A DNA stretch of 64,000 nt, from assembly GCA_049606855.1 (NCBI GenBank), contig JBMYVY010000003.1, positions 186,001 to 250,000 on the forward strand. Direction: 5' to 3'. The notes under the pieces were generated by a model. It saw nothing but the letters and a program-made list of their open reading frames with translations, ran no database searches and was not told where the DNA came from. Position 1 is the stretch's first letter. Each line of letters opens with the position of its first letter. The position numbers and the translations under genes were made by a program. The DNA is from JBELHR01 sp049606855 (lineage in GTDB: Bacteria; Bacteroidota; Bacteroidia; Flavobacteriales; Flavobacteriaceae). Shown here piece by piece: positions 16,563 to 26,400 of the stretch.

Positions 16563-16916
16563 GTGAAAAGCTTTAAAAACATATTCATAAACAGTGTGTT
16601 GAGTCTATTATTTTTGGTCTCAACGGGTTCCTATGCGCTTAATTCACATGTGTGCGGCGGCGAAAAAGTGGACTTTGAATTATTTGCCGAAGCTGCAGGT
16701 TGTGGTATGGAGAATGAGGTTCATGAATCTCATGACCTGCAAGGTTTTTACCAAAGCCCATGTTGTAAGAATGAAACCGAAATTATTGAATCGAATTTCA
16801 AAGACCTTCATGCTATAACCTCGTTGGTGTTGCCGGAATTGAGTTTTGACTTCGAATTGCCTAAGCGAGTGAATTTCGTTTTCCAAAAGGAGGATATCAA
16901 ACAATTTTTTTGGTAA
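16563..16916 (+). CDS. Small secreted Cys-containing protein (HYC_CC_PP-like)
   Basis: About 117 residues with a signal peptide (VKSFKNIFINSVLSLLFLVS, then TGSYA). The mature part has HVCGG close to the cleavage site, a GCGM segment and PCCKNE, then a hydrophobic segment SLVLPELSFDF. This layout (HxC, then CC) resembles small Bacteroidota proteins named HYC_CC_PP that are often found beside copper-type RND pumps; a role in periplasmic metal binding is inferred. The start is uncertain: GTG 16563 gives a standard signal peptide, ATG 16530 would overlap the previous gene by 23 bases. Confidence 0.68.
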   Translation: MKSFKNIFINSVLSLLFLVSTGSYALNSHVCGGEKVDFELFAEAAGCGMENEVHESHDLQGFYQSPCCKNETEIIESNFKDLHAITSLVLPELSFDFELPKRVNFVFQKEDIKQFFW

Positions 16917-17023
16917 GGATCCTCCGATAATTGAGTTAAATCACCAACTTTCTTACCTACAAACTTTTAGAATTTGATTGGATTAAATGAGCTTATGTCT
17001 TGTTTAATTTAATATGAATTCTA

Positions 17024-20000
17024 ATGTATATAAAACTACTTTCTTACTTGTTAAAACATAAGGGTATTGCCTATTTGCTCACCCTTTTTATTATTCTTTT
17101 GGCTTATCGCTACGCTCCGATTACTCTGGGGGAGGATTTACCGTATAGAGACGCTATAGGTGTCGATGCCATTCCTAATTTAGGTGAAAATCAACAAATT
17201 GTATCGGTCGAATGGCCAGGGCACAACCCTCAAGAGATTGAAGATCAAATTACCTACCCACTCAGCGCATCTTTGCTTGGGGTTAAAGGTGTTTCTTCAG
17301 TTCGAACCGTCTCCATGTATGGACTAAGTTCGGTTTATGTGATTTTTGAAGATCAAATGGATTTTTATGAGTCCCGAAGTCGATTATTAGAGAAGATAGC
17401 CTCGCTAGAGCCAAATTTACTCCCGGAGAATTTAAGTGCATCCTTGGGGCCTGATGCCACCGGATTGGGTCAGGTTTATTGGTATACAATTTCTTCAGAT
17501 TCGTTGAACTTGCATGAATTGAGGACCTTGCAGGACTATTATATCAAACCTTCTCTGTCCGCACTTTCTGGAGTTGCAGAGGTTTCATCTATCGGAGGTT
17601 TTGAAAAAGAATACCTTATTCAGATTGACCCTCAAAAGCTGAATCAATATAAATTGAATTACGATCAAATTGAAAAGGCCCTTAAAAACAATAACCTTGA
17701 GAGTTCCGCACAGACCATTGAGTTAAATAGAATCGAATACCTAATTAGGTCCAAAGGCTATATAGAAAATCTAGATGAATTTCGTTCAATTCCTATTGTG
17801 AATCGCGATAATACACCTGTCTATTTAAAAGATATAGCCAAAGTAATTCTTGCCCCAAAAGCTAGGCGCGGTTTATTAGATAAATCAGGACGTGAAGCTG
17901 TCGGTGGTGTCGTTGTAGCCCGATTTGGTGAAAATCCAGCGGAGGTAATTGACCTTGTAAAAAGGAGAGTAGGGGAGTTGGAGTTAACTTATCAGGTTGA
18001 TATAGAGTCATTCTATGATCGTTCTAATTTGATTCAAGAAACGCTTTCAACCTTATGGGAGGCCCTGAGCTTAGAACTGCTAATTACCATACTGGTAATT
18101 CTGTTGATATTGAGAAGTTTTAAATCAAGTGTCTTGATCTCTGCTATGCTTCCTATGGCTGTATTATTGGTTTTTTCTGGAATGCATTTACTGGATATCG
18201 AAGCAAATATCGTGGCTTTGTCAGGAATAGCTATAGCAATTGGAACCATGGTAGATATGGGGATTGTGATGGTTGAGAATATTGCGAGGTACCGAAAAGA
18301 ACACCCAACGGTCTCCGTGGAGGAATCGGTGCTCGCTGCCAGTTCTGAAGTAAGTCCTGCGATTCTGACCGCATTGTTAACGACTTTGGTTAGTTTTATT
18401 CCTGTTTTTGCATTGCAAGGGGTAGAAGGGAAGTTGTTTTCACCCTTAGCCTGGACCAAAACTTTAGCGCTGATTTCAGCTTATTTAATAAGTGTATTGC
18501 TAATTCCTGTTTATGCTAGTATTTTATTTAAAAAAGCAAAAACAGTTAGCCGTTTTAAGTGGTCGAATTTTCTGTTTATCCCAGTCCTTATCCTATTGGC
18601 ATATTATTGGTCTCCTTTAGGACCAGGAACCTTGAGGATATGGAATGTTTTGGCTGTGCTTATAGCTGTATTGCCTATTCTTGGGTTGATTTCTTTGCTT
18701 TTGAAGTTCTATGAACCCATACTGAGGTGGGTTTTGGGACACAAATGGATGTTTATCGCATTCCCGCTTGTTCTATTTGTTTTTTCCGGACTAATCTTTG
18801 TTAAATTACCACGGGCCTTCATGCCTACCTTAAATGAAGGTAGCTTTTTGCTGATGCCTACAACGCTACCTAATAGTTCAATTGAAGAAAATAAAAAATA
18901 CTTATCTGCTCTAGACCAGGCTGTGGCTTCTATTCCAGAGGTTATCTCTGTAGTGGGTAAAGCTGGTCGAGTGAATTCGGCTTTAGATCCTGCTCCTTTA
19001 TCCATGTTTGAAGTTGTTGTGCTATACATGCCAGAATTTGACAATAATGGAGAGAGAAACTGGAGAGATCATATTGAATCATCAGATGATATTTGGGGAG
19101 AAATTGTGGAGAAATCAAATTTCCCAGGCTTAACTTCAGCTCCGAAGTTACAACCAATTCAAACAAGATTATTGATGCTTCAGACGGGGATGAGAGCTCC
19201 TTTAGGTATGAAAATTAGAGCCGCTTCCTTAGAGGAGTTAAATAAGGTGTCACAAGAATTTGAAGGAATATTAAATCAAGTGGACGGTGTGAAGTCAGGT
19301 ACAGTTTATGCAGATAAAATTTTAGGAAAGCCTTATCTCAATGTCAATCCAAAAAGAAATGCATTAGCTCAATACGGTTTAAATGTATCTGACTTGCAAA
19401 AAGCAGTTCAAATTGCCATCTCTGGAAAACTCATTTCCACGAGTTATGAAGGAAGAGAGCGTTTTGGCATAAGAATGAGATATCCGATAGAATACAGAGA
19501 TAATTTAGCAGCCATTTTAAAGGAAGTCTATGTGATTAATTCTGTGACTAATCAGTCAATTCCACTTGAGGAAGTTGCTGAAGTGAATTATGAACCAGGA
19601 CCACAAATGATCAAAGGAGAGGATGGCTTTTTAGTCAATTACCTCGTATTTGATTCAGATACTACCCTAGATAATGATCAGCTGATTGAAAATATTGCTC
19701 TAGAGCTTGATAGACAAAGTGCTCATAAAGATTATGAGTTTTCTGGGGATTATGTGAATCAGCAAAGAGCTCAGCGGGCTTTGCAGGTATTATTGCCTTT
19801 GGTCTTATTGATAATTCTGGCCATTTTGATGATACAGTTTAAATCCCTCGGCACTAGTCTTATGATTTTCACCAGTATTTTTACGGCAATCTGTGGCGGT
19901 TTTTTAGCCCTGTATTTTTATGATGGAATCGCATTGACTGTAGCGGTTTGGGTTGGATTTATTGCCCTTTTTGGAATCGCAACGGACGACGGAGTGCTAA

Positions 20001-20290
20001 TGGCAACTTATCTCGACGGTGTTTTTAAAAATGAAAAAGCCAATTCTCGAGAGGAAGTTCAAGACTTGGTGGTTAAGGCTGGGCTCAAAAGAATTCGACC
20101 GTGTTTAATGACTACAGCTACGACGTTAATTGCTTTATTACCCGTTTTGACTGCGACAGGAAAGGGAAGTGAAATAATGATTCCTATGGCCATTCCTACC
20201 TTTGGAGGGATGTTGGTGAGTTTAATTAGTTTATTTCTTCTGCCAATGTTATACAGTTGGAGGGCAGAAAATAATTTAAAAAAGAATTAA
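17024..20290 (+). CDS. cusA: CusA/CzcA-type heavy-metal RND efflux pump
   Basis: A 1088-residue inner membrane proton antiporter that drives metal out through the adaptor and outer channel encoded next to it. Motifs: IAIGTMVDMGIVMVEN with the proton-relay Asp411 in TM4; TRLLMLQTGMRAPLGMKIR at about 715-733, a Met-containing site region typical of the Cu(I)/Ag(I) branch; and GLKRIRPCLMTTATTLIALLPVL near the end. The protein is somewhat longer than CusA because of two extra hydrophobic stretches at about 510-565 between TM6 and TM7. It heads a three-gene RND operon with gaps of 1-2 bases. The exact metal is inferred from the family. Confidence 0.92.
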   Translation: MYIKLLSYLLKHKGIAYLLTLFIILLAYRYAPITLGEDLPYRDAIGVDAIPNLGENQQIVSVEWPGHNPQEIEDQITYPLSASLLGVKGVSSVRTVSMYGLSSVYVIFEDQMDFYESRSRLLEKIASLEPNLLPENLSASLGPDATGLGQVYWYTISSDSLNLHELRTLQDYYIKPSLSALSGVAEVSSIGGFEKEYLIQIDPQKLNQYKLNYDQIEKALKNNNLESSAQTIELNRIEYLIRSKGYIENLDEFRSIPIVNRDNTPVYLKDIAKVILAPKARRGLLDKSGREAVGGVVVARFGENPAEVIDLVKRRVGELELTYQVDIESFYDRSNLIQETLSTLWEALSLELLITILVILLILRSFKSSVLISAMLPMAVLLVFSGMHLLDIEANIVALSGIAIAIGTMVDMGIVMVENIARYRKEHPTVSVEESVLAASSEVSPAILTALLTTLVSFIPVFALQGVEGKLFSPLAWTKTLALISAYLISVLLIPVYASILFKKAKTVSRFKWSNFLFIPVLILLAYYWSPLGPGTLRIWNVLAVLIAVLPILGLISLLLKFYEPILRWVLGHKWMFIAFPLVLFVFSGLIFVKLPRAFMPTLNEGSFLLMPTTLPNSSIEENKKYLSALDQAVASIPEVISVVGKAGRVNSALDPAPLSMFEVVVLYMPEFDNNGERNWRDHIESSDDIWGEIVEKSNFPGLTSAPKLQPIQTRLLMLQTGMRAPLGMKIRAASLEELNKVSQEFEGILNQVDGVKSGTVYADKILGKPYLNVNPKRNALAQYGLNVSDLQKAVQIAISGKLISTSYEGRERFGIRMRYPIEYRDNLAAILKEVYVINSVTNQSIPLEEVAEVNYEPGPQMIKGEDGFLVNYLVFDSDTTLDNDQLIENIALELDRQSAHKDYEFSGDYVNQQRAQRALQVLLPLVLLIILAILMIQFKSLGTSLMIFTSIFTAICGGFLALYFYDGIALTVAVWVGFIALFGIATDDGVLMATYLDGVFKNEKANSREEVQDLVVKAGLKRIRPCLMTTATTLIALLPVLTATGKGSEIMIPMAIPTFGGMLVSLISLFLLPMLYSWRAENNLKKN

Positions 20291-20291
20291 A

Positions 20292-21509
20292 ATGAGGACA
20301 CTAGTTTATTTTTTATTTTTCTTTAGCTTTAGTATTTCAGCCCAATCTTTGGACCAATGCATAGACGAGATGCTGGAGAATAACCCAAAGCTTCTTGCTT
20401 ATTCAAAGGCTTATGAGGTTAGTGAAGAGCAAACCAATACTCAAGTGGGTATGGGAGAGACAAAAGTCAGTTTTGGATATTTTGCCACTCGTCCTCAAAC
20501 AAGAACTGGGGAGCAAGTTGCGAAGATTGGGGTCAGTCAAGGCTTCAACTGGTTTGGTAGTGCGCTATTGAAAAAGGAGAGGTCTCAAGATTTGAGTAAT
20601 GCTCAATATCAAGAATGGATTAAAGCTCGTAGGCTGTTGATAGAAGGATTTTCTCTGCGCTATATTTCAGCACAGTTCAATATGAAATATATGAGGCTCA
20701 TTAGTGAACAAATTGAACTTCAAAAGGAACTTCAAGCTAATTTTAGAAATGTTCTTGAGGGTTCATCAAACGAAAGTTTAGGGGATTTACTCAAATTGGA
20801 TATTCAATTAAACGACCTTGAAAATCAGCTGGACAATGCAGTGGTTTATCAGAAGAACTTAATTAAACAAATGAACGTCCTAATGGGGAGGGAAAAGGAT
20901 GCCCAATTGGTATTGAGTGAACTTCCTGAGTTTCCAAATGAACTACCTGAAATAGAGAAATCTCAATTGGAAGTTCATCCTGAAATACTCAAATATGAAG
21001 CTTTGCAAAATGCTTTAATTTCAGAGCAGGAATTATTTTCAAAACAACAATTACCAGATTTCACAATTGGATTAGATTATATTCCAGTGCAAGCCTATGA
21101 CCAAGCGGGTCTCGCAGGAAATGGTCAGGATATTTTTATGCCTATGTTAAGTATGAGCATTCCTGTTTTTGGTCAAAAAAACAAATCCAAAAGCAAAGTT
21201 CTAAACTTGAAGCAAGAGCAATTAAACTTAGATAAAAAAGCCAAATACGACGAACTAGATTTGATGTTGGAGCAAACTTTAATGAAAAGGGAGCAGGCTT
21301 TTAATCAGTTAAATAGTGCAAGGCAAAATGAAATTCTTTATAAAGAAATTGTTCAAATTCAATATGATCAATTGGCTTCAGGAAAGGGAAGTGTTAAGAA
21401 TTTAATTAAAGAACAAAAAGAAATAATTAATACAGGCCTAGAAGTTCAAGATGCTGCTTTGAAGTTTTTTCAAAGTGAACTTCGCTTAGCCTACTTAATC
21501 GGAAAATAA
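20292..21509 (+). CDS. TolC-family outer membrane efflux protein (CusC-like)
   Basis: A 405-residue OEP-family protein with a signal peptide (residues 1-17, FSFSISA). It starts as a typical TolC protein (LDQCIDEMLENNPKLLAYSKA) and is largely helical with two internally similar halves; the C-terminal RLAYLIGK is family-typical. It would form the outer membrane exit duct for the RND pump. It starts 1 base after cusA and is followed after 2 bases by the adaptor gene. Confidence 0.9.
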   Translation: MRTLVYFLFFFSFSISAQSLDQCIDEMLENNPKLLAYSKAYEVSEEQTNTQVGMGETKVSFGYFATRPQTRTGEQVAKIGVSQGFNWFGSALLKKERSQDLSNAQYQEWIKARRLLIEGFSLRYISAQFNMKYMRLISEQIELQKELQANFRNVLEGSSNESLGDLLKLDIQLNDLENQLDNAVVYQKNLIKQMNVLMGREKDAQLVLSELPEFPNELPEIEKSQLEVHPEILKYEALQNALISEQELFSKQQLPDFTIGLDYIPVQAYDQAGLAGNGQDIFMPMLSMSIPVFGQKNKSKSKVLNLKQEQLNLDKKAKYDELDLMLEQTLMKREQAFNQLNSARQNEILYKEIVQIQYDQLASGKGSVKNLIKEQKEIINTGLEVQDAALKFFQSELRLAYLIGK

Positions 21510-21511
21510 TC

Positions 21512-23020
21512 ATGAAAAATATTAAAATAATTATCGGTTTGTTACTGGGCTTAGTTTGCGGCTTAGCTGTAGGATTGAATTGGCCATTATCAACAAAAGA
21601 AGCCCATGAACACAAACAGGAGCAGTTTTATACTTGTTCGATGCACCCATCAGTTCATCTTCCTGGCCCAGGGGCATGTCCAATTTGTGGGATGGATTTG
21701 ATTCCTGAATCAAATGATTCAGGAGCAGAATTGAGTCTAACAGATGCTGAAGTTAAATGGGCTGGAATTAAAACTACTCAAGTAAGCTTTGATACAAATT
21801 TAGATTTCCATATCATGTTTGACGGGGAAACGGTTAGCGATTCTAGTTTGGATTTTGTTGAATCCGTAGAATTTAAAGGAAGAATTGAGAGCTTTGAGGT
21901 TTCTGAGGTTGGTCAGTTTATAAAAAGAGGACAATATATAGGGAGTATTTATAACCCCGATTTGTTTGCAGATGTTCAAGCCTATCAAAGAGCTGAAGGA
22001 GATTTGAAAGAGGTTTTGGCCAAGCGTTTAAAAAGTTTTGGTCTGAGTTCAAAAGCTTTTGATGCAAGCAAACCTGTATTTCCAATTTATGCAAAACATT
22101 CTGGATATGTGAGTCAAGTCAATATTAATTCAGGAGATGCCTATTTGCCAAGAGCCCCACTTTATAAGGTGAACAGTCAAAAAAAATTATGGGTTTATTT
22201 AAACGCAAAAATAGAAGAAGTGAAGGAATTGAAACTAGGAGATAAGTTCCAGATATTTTTTAAGGCAGATGAAATGAACTACAGTTCAGGACGATTAATT
22301 GCAATTAATGATCGAATCGACAGAAAAAATTCATACATCAAACTTATCATTGAGATTGATAATCCTCAAGCCAAACATAAGCCGGGAAGTATTGTTAAGG
22401 GGATGTTTCATCCACAACAGAATAATATGGGACTTTGGGTTCCAGAAAGCTCGGTACTTTGGACAGGCAAACGTTCTGTGGTGTATTTAAAAAATGATAA
22501 ATCATTTCAGTTGAGAAATGTTGTTTTAGGCAGGTTACATGAGAATAAGTACGAAGTTATTGAAGGCTTATCTGAGGGAGATGAAATTGTGTTAGAAGGA
22601 GCTTTTGTTCTGGACGCCGAATCCCAATTGAGAGGAGGAACTAACATGATGAATGAGTCAGGAGACCAAGAGGAGTTATCTCAAGTTGAAAACCAAGAAC
22701 TAACTTTTTATTTGCAGGTTAAGGATTTATTGGTTCTTGGAGATCTCAATCAACTGCGTTCCTTTGTTGTGAAAAATGATTTAGAGGGAGAATTGCGAAC
22801 CTCCTCATTAGAGGAAGCGCGTAAGGATTTCTTTAGATGGTCACAAAACCTAGCGGAACTTTTGAGTGAAAAATCAAGCAATCAAGTGATATACGAACAA
22901 GAATGTCCTATGGCTTTTGGTAATAATGGTGCAATTTGGTTAAGCCTTGATGAGGAAATTAAAAATCCGTATTTTGGAGCGGAAATGTTAACTTGTGGAA
23001 TTAATAAAACTAAATATTAG
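21512..23020 (+). CDS. cusB: RND periplasmic adaptor (CusB-like) with metal-binding domains
   Basis: A 502-residue membrane fusion protein. N-terminal membrane anchor or signal (residues 1-24), then a heavy-metal-binding domain at about 39-65 (YTCSMHP...CPICGMDLIPE), then the barrel-sandwich/hairpin core (FVESVEFKGRIESFEV, IYAKHSGYVSQVNI) up to about 370. The C-terminal 120 residues resemble a DUF3347-type domain (ECPMAFGNNGAIWLS, NPYFGAEMLTCG), which in this phylum is often fused to or found with copper efflux adaptors. It bridges the pump and the TolC-like channel and may hand over metal. Confidence 0.92.
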   Translation: MKNIKIIIGLLLGLVCGLAVGLNWPLSTKEAHEHKQEQFYTCSMHPSVHLPGPGACPICGMDLIPESNDSGAELSLTDAEVKWAGIKTTQVSFDTNLDFHIMFDGETVSDSSLDFVESVEFKGRIESFEVSEVGQFIKRGQYIGSIYNPDLFADVQAYQRAEGDLKEVLAKRLKSFGLSSKAFDASKPVFPIYAKHSGYVSQVNINSGDAYLPRAPLYKVNSQKKLWVYLNAKIEEVKELKLGDKFQIFFKADEMNYSSGRLIAINDRIDRKNSYIKLIIEIDNPQAKHKPGSIVKGMFHPQQNNMGLWVPESSVLWTGKRSVVYLKNDKSFQLRNVVLGRLHENKYEVIEGLSEGDEIVLEGAFVLDAESQLRGGTNMMNESGDQEELSQVENQELTFYLQVKDLLVLGDLNQLRSFVVKNDLEGELRTSSLEEARKDFFRWSQNLAELLSEKSSNQVIYEQECPMAFGNNGAIWLSLDEEIKNPYFGAEMLTCGINKTKY

Positions 23021-23023
23021 AAG

Positions 23024-23377
23024 ATGAGAAAAATTATAATGTTGAGCATTTTTGCTCTAGCTGCAGTGATAATGGTTAGCTGTAAAGAAGGAAAAAAAGA
23101 GCATAAAAAAGATCATGATCATGAAATGAATCACGATGAGCATGAAATGAAAAACGATGGTAAAACTGCGGTCTACCAATGCCCTATGGACTGTGAAAAA
23201 GGCAAAACGTATAACGAGCCGGGAAAATGTCCTGTTTGTAATATGGCACTTAAGCCAGTGGAAAGCGATCAAACTGCAAAACAAGCCTGTGGTAATGAAA
23301 ATTGCGTTTGTGAAGACTGTGCACAAGAGAAAGCTGACGGTAAGACTTGTTCCTGCGGTGCATGTGCCTCTGCTTAA
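23024..23377 (+). CDS. His/Cys-rich metal-binding lipoprotein with metallothionein-like tail
   Basis: A 117-residue lipoprotein: signal with lipid Cys20 (IMVSC), a His/Asp/Glu-rich stretch at 26-43, a heavy-metal-binding domain at about 50-78 (YQCPMDCEKG, GKCPVCNMALKP; Cys53, 57, 69, 72), and a tail with seven Cys at 89, 94, 96, 99, 109, 111 and 114 in CxC and CxxC patterns. It is the last gene of the Cus-type operon, 3 bases after the adaptor, and is followed by a strong terminator. A periplasmic metal sponge or chaperone is inferred; I know of no characterised protein with this exact set of parts. Confidence 0.8.
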   Translation: MRKIIMLSIFALAAVIMVSCKEGKKEHKKDHDHEMNHDEHEMKNDGKTAVYQCPMDCEKGKTYNEPGKCPVCNMALKPVESDQTAKQACGNENCVCEDCAQEKADGKTCSCGACASA

Positions 23378-23390
23378 GATTAATTTCCAA

Positions 23391-23423
23391 AAAAAACCGC
23401 TCTTTTAAGAGCGGTTTTTTTTT
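23391..23423 (+). terminator. Terminator of the metal-efflux operon
   Basis: Stem CCGCTCT / AGAGCGG with loop TTTA, flanked by A before and nine T after. Confidence 0.9.
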
Positions 23424-23466
23424 GATTAAAATTCCCTAAATTGAAACCTCAATTAAAGATCTAACC

Positions 23467-26400
23467 ATGAATCGTATTTATCAAATCACACTTGTGTTTC
23501 TTCTAGTGAGCTCGGGATTAATCGGCCAAAAAAGAGGAGCAATGAGTATTAATGAATCAACTTATAACGCCATGACTTGGCGTAACATTGGTCCTTTTAG
23601 AGGAGGACGGTCCGCAGCTGTCACAGGGGTTGCAGGAAAAGCAAATTTATATTATTTCGGATCAACCGGTGGAGGTGTTTGGAGAACGACAGATGCAGGG
23701 AATACCTATGAAAATATTTCAGATGGCTTTTTTGGAGGTTCAGTAGGAGCAATAGCAGTTTCAGAATGGGATCCAAATGTCATTTATGTTGGAAATGGAG
23801 AAAAAACCGTCCGAGGAAATGTTTCTTCAGGTGACGGTATGTGGAAATCAGTTGATGCTGGTAAGACATGGGAATCTATTGGCTTGAACAACTCACGTCA
23901 TATCTCAAGAATTAGAATTCATCCTAAGAATCCAGATATCGTTTTTGCTGCCGTAATGGGTGATTTGTACAAATCCTCTGATGAAAGAGGTGTTTATAAA
24001 TCTATTGATGGTGGAAAAACTTGGAAAAAGGTCCTTTTTTCCTCTGCTGATGCTGGAGCAGTTGACTTGGTTCTTGATCCGAATAATGCACGAGTTTTGT
24101 ATGCGTCTACTTGGAATATTAGAAGAACTCCTTATTCATTGGAAAGTGGAGGAAAGGATTCAAAAATGTGGAAGAGTACTGATGGTGGGGAAACTTGGAA
24201 AGATATATCATCTCGCCCTGGACTACCTTCAGGTTTATGGGGGATTTCTGGAATCACAGTTTCGCCAGTAAATTCGGATTATGTATGGGCAATTATAGAA
24301 AATGCTAATGGAGGTTTATTTAAATCTACTGACGCCGGTGCTACATGGACTAAGGTAAATAGTGAGCGTAAATTGAGACAACGTGCCTGGTATTATTCTA
24401 GAATCTATGCGGATTCTCAAGATTTAAATAGAATCTACGTTTTAAATGTGGCCTATCATCAATCTAATGATGGAGGAAAAACCTTTAAGACTTACAGAGC
24501 TCCTCATGGAGATCACCATGATTTATGGATTGCACCTGAAGATAATAACCGAATGATGATTGCTGATGATGGTGGAGCGCAAATTAGTTTTGATGCTGGA
24601 GAAAATTGGTCCACTTACATGAATCAACCAACATCCCAATTTTATAGAGTTACCACGGACAATCATTTTCCATATCGAATTTATGGAGCTCAACAGGATA
24701 ATTCTACAGTAAGAATAGATCATCGCTCAGATGGTCGTTACATTACCGAAAGTAATTGGGAGTCAACTGCAGGAGGTGAAAGTGCGCATATCGCTGTCGA
24801 TCCATTGAATAACGATATTGTATATGGAGGTTCTTATGGAGGTCTTCTTACTCGTGTTAATCATGAAACAGGTAGCACTCGTGCGATCAATGTTTGGCCA
24901 GATAACCCTATGGGTCATGGGGCGGAAGATTTTAAATACAGATTTCAATGGAATTTTCCAATATTTTTCTCTCCGCACAACCCTAAAAAACTTTACACTA
25001 CTTCTCAGCATCTTCATGTTACTTATAACGAAGGTCAATCCTGGGAAGTGATTTCACCGGATTTAACTCGAAATGACCCAAGTACATTGAAGGCTTCGGG
25101 AGGTCCAATTACCAAGGATAATACTGGAGTGGAGTATTATGCAACAATTTTTGCAGCAGTAGAATCACCTTTAGAAGAAGGATTGATTTGGGCCGGATCT
25201 GATGATGGTCTAATTCATGTAACTAAGGATGGCGGTAAGTCGTGGGACAATGTGACTCCTAAGAAAATGCCTGAATGGATGATGATTAATTCAATTGAGG
25301 TTGATCCATTTGAAAAAGGAACAGCCTATGTTGCAGGAACTAAATATAAGAAAGGGGATTATGCTCCTTATTTGTACAAAACTACTGACTATGGACAATC
25401 CTGGGAATTGATAACTAATGGTATTCCTGATGAATATTTCACGAGGGTAGTACGAGCAGATCCAGGAAGAAAGGGGTTGCTTTATGCCGGTACTGAAAGA
25501 GGAATATTTATTTCTTTTGATTATGGTAAATCATGGAATCCATTCCAATTAAATCTGCCAATTGTTCCTATTACTGACTTAACGGTAAAGGAAGATAATT
25601 TAATTGCGGCGACTCAAGGAAGATCGTTTTGGTTGATTGATGATTTGACCCCTTTGTACCAGGTTGATGACAATACCCTAGATTCTGAAATGACCCTATT
25701 CAAAGTAAAGGATACTTACAGAATGAGTGGCGGTGCTGCTAGACCATCCAAAACAATGGGGGCGAACAAAGCTGCAGGTGTAGGAGTTAACTTTTATCTT
25801 AAATCATTACAAAAAACTGACACGGTAAGTATTGCATATAAAGATAAAGATGGAAATGCTATTCAAGTATATTCTACTCATCCAAATAAGGATAAAGAAG
25901 AACAAAAACTAAAGGTCAAGCAAGGTTCTAATATCGTTCATTGGAATATGATGTACAAAGGAGCGGAAAGAGTTCCAGGTATGATTTTGTGGTGGTCTTC
26001 GCTCTCAGGTCCTAAAGCAGTTCCTGGAACTTATGAGGTGGTTTTGACCAAAAATGGTCAGCAGACTTCTCAGCCTTTTACCATTAAGGCAGATCCGAGA
26101 TCTGAAAGTAGTCAAGAACAAATGCAAGCTCAGTTTGATTTTATAATTTCAGTAAGGGATCAGTTGACTGAAGTTCATAAGGCAATAAAAAATATCCGCA
26201 AGGTTAGAAAACAAACCCAAAGGCTGGAAAAGGAGCTAAAAGGAAAGGAACAATACACGGAATTATATGAGCTGGCTTCAAAAATGTCAAAGGAATTAAC
26301 GACCATTGAAGAGACACTTTATCAAACCAAATCTCGTTCGAATCAAGATCCTTTGAATTTTCCTATTCGATTAAATAATAAGTTGGCCCATCTAAATGCA

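Noticed and set aside
18034..19166. Long antisense frames within the RND pump gene
   Set aside because: They mirror the strongly conserved pump frame and have no promoter or recognisable domain.
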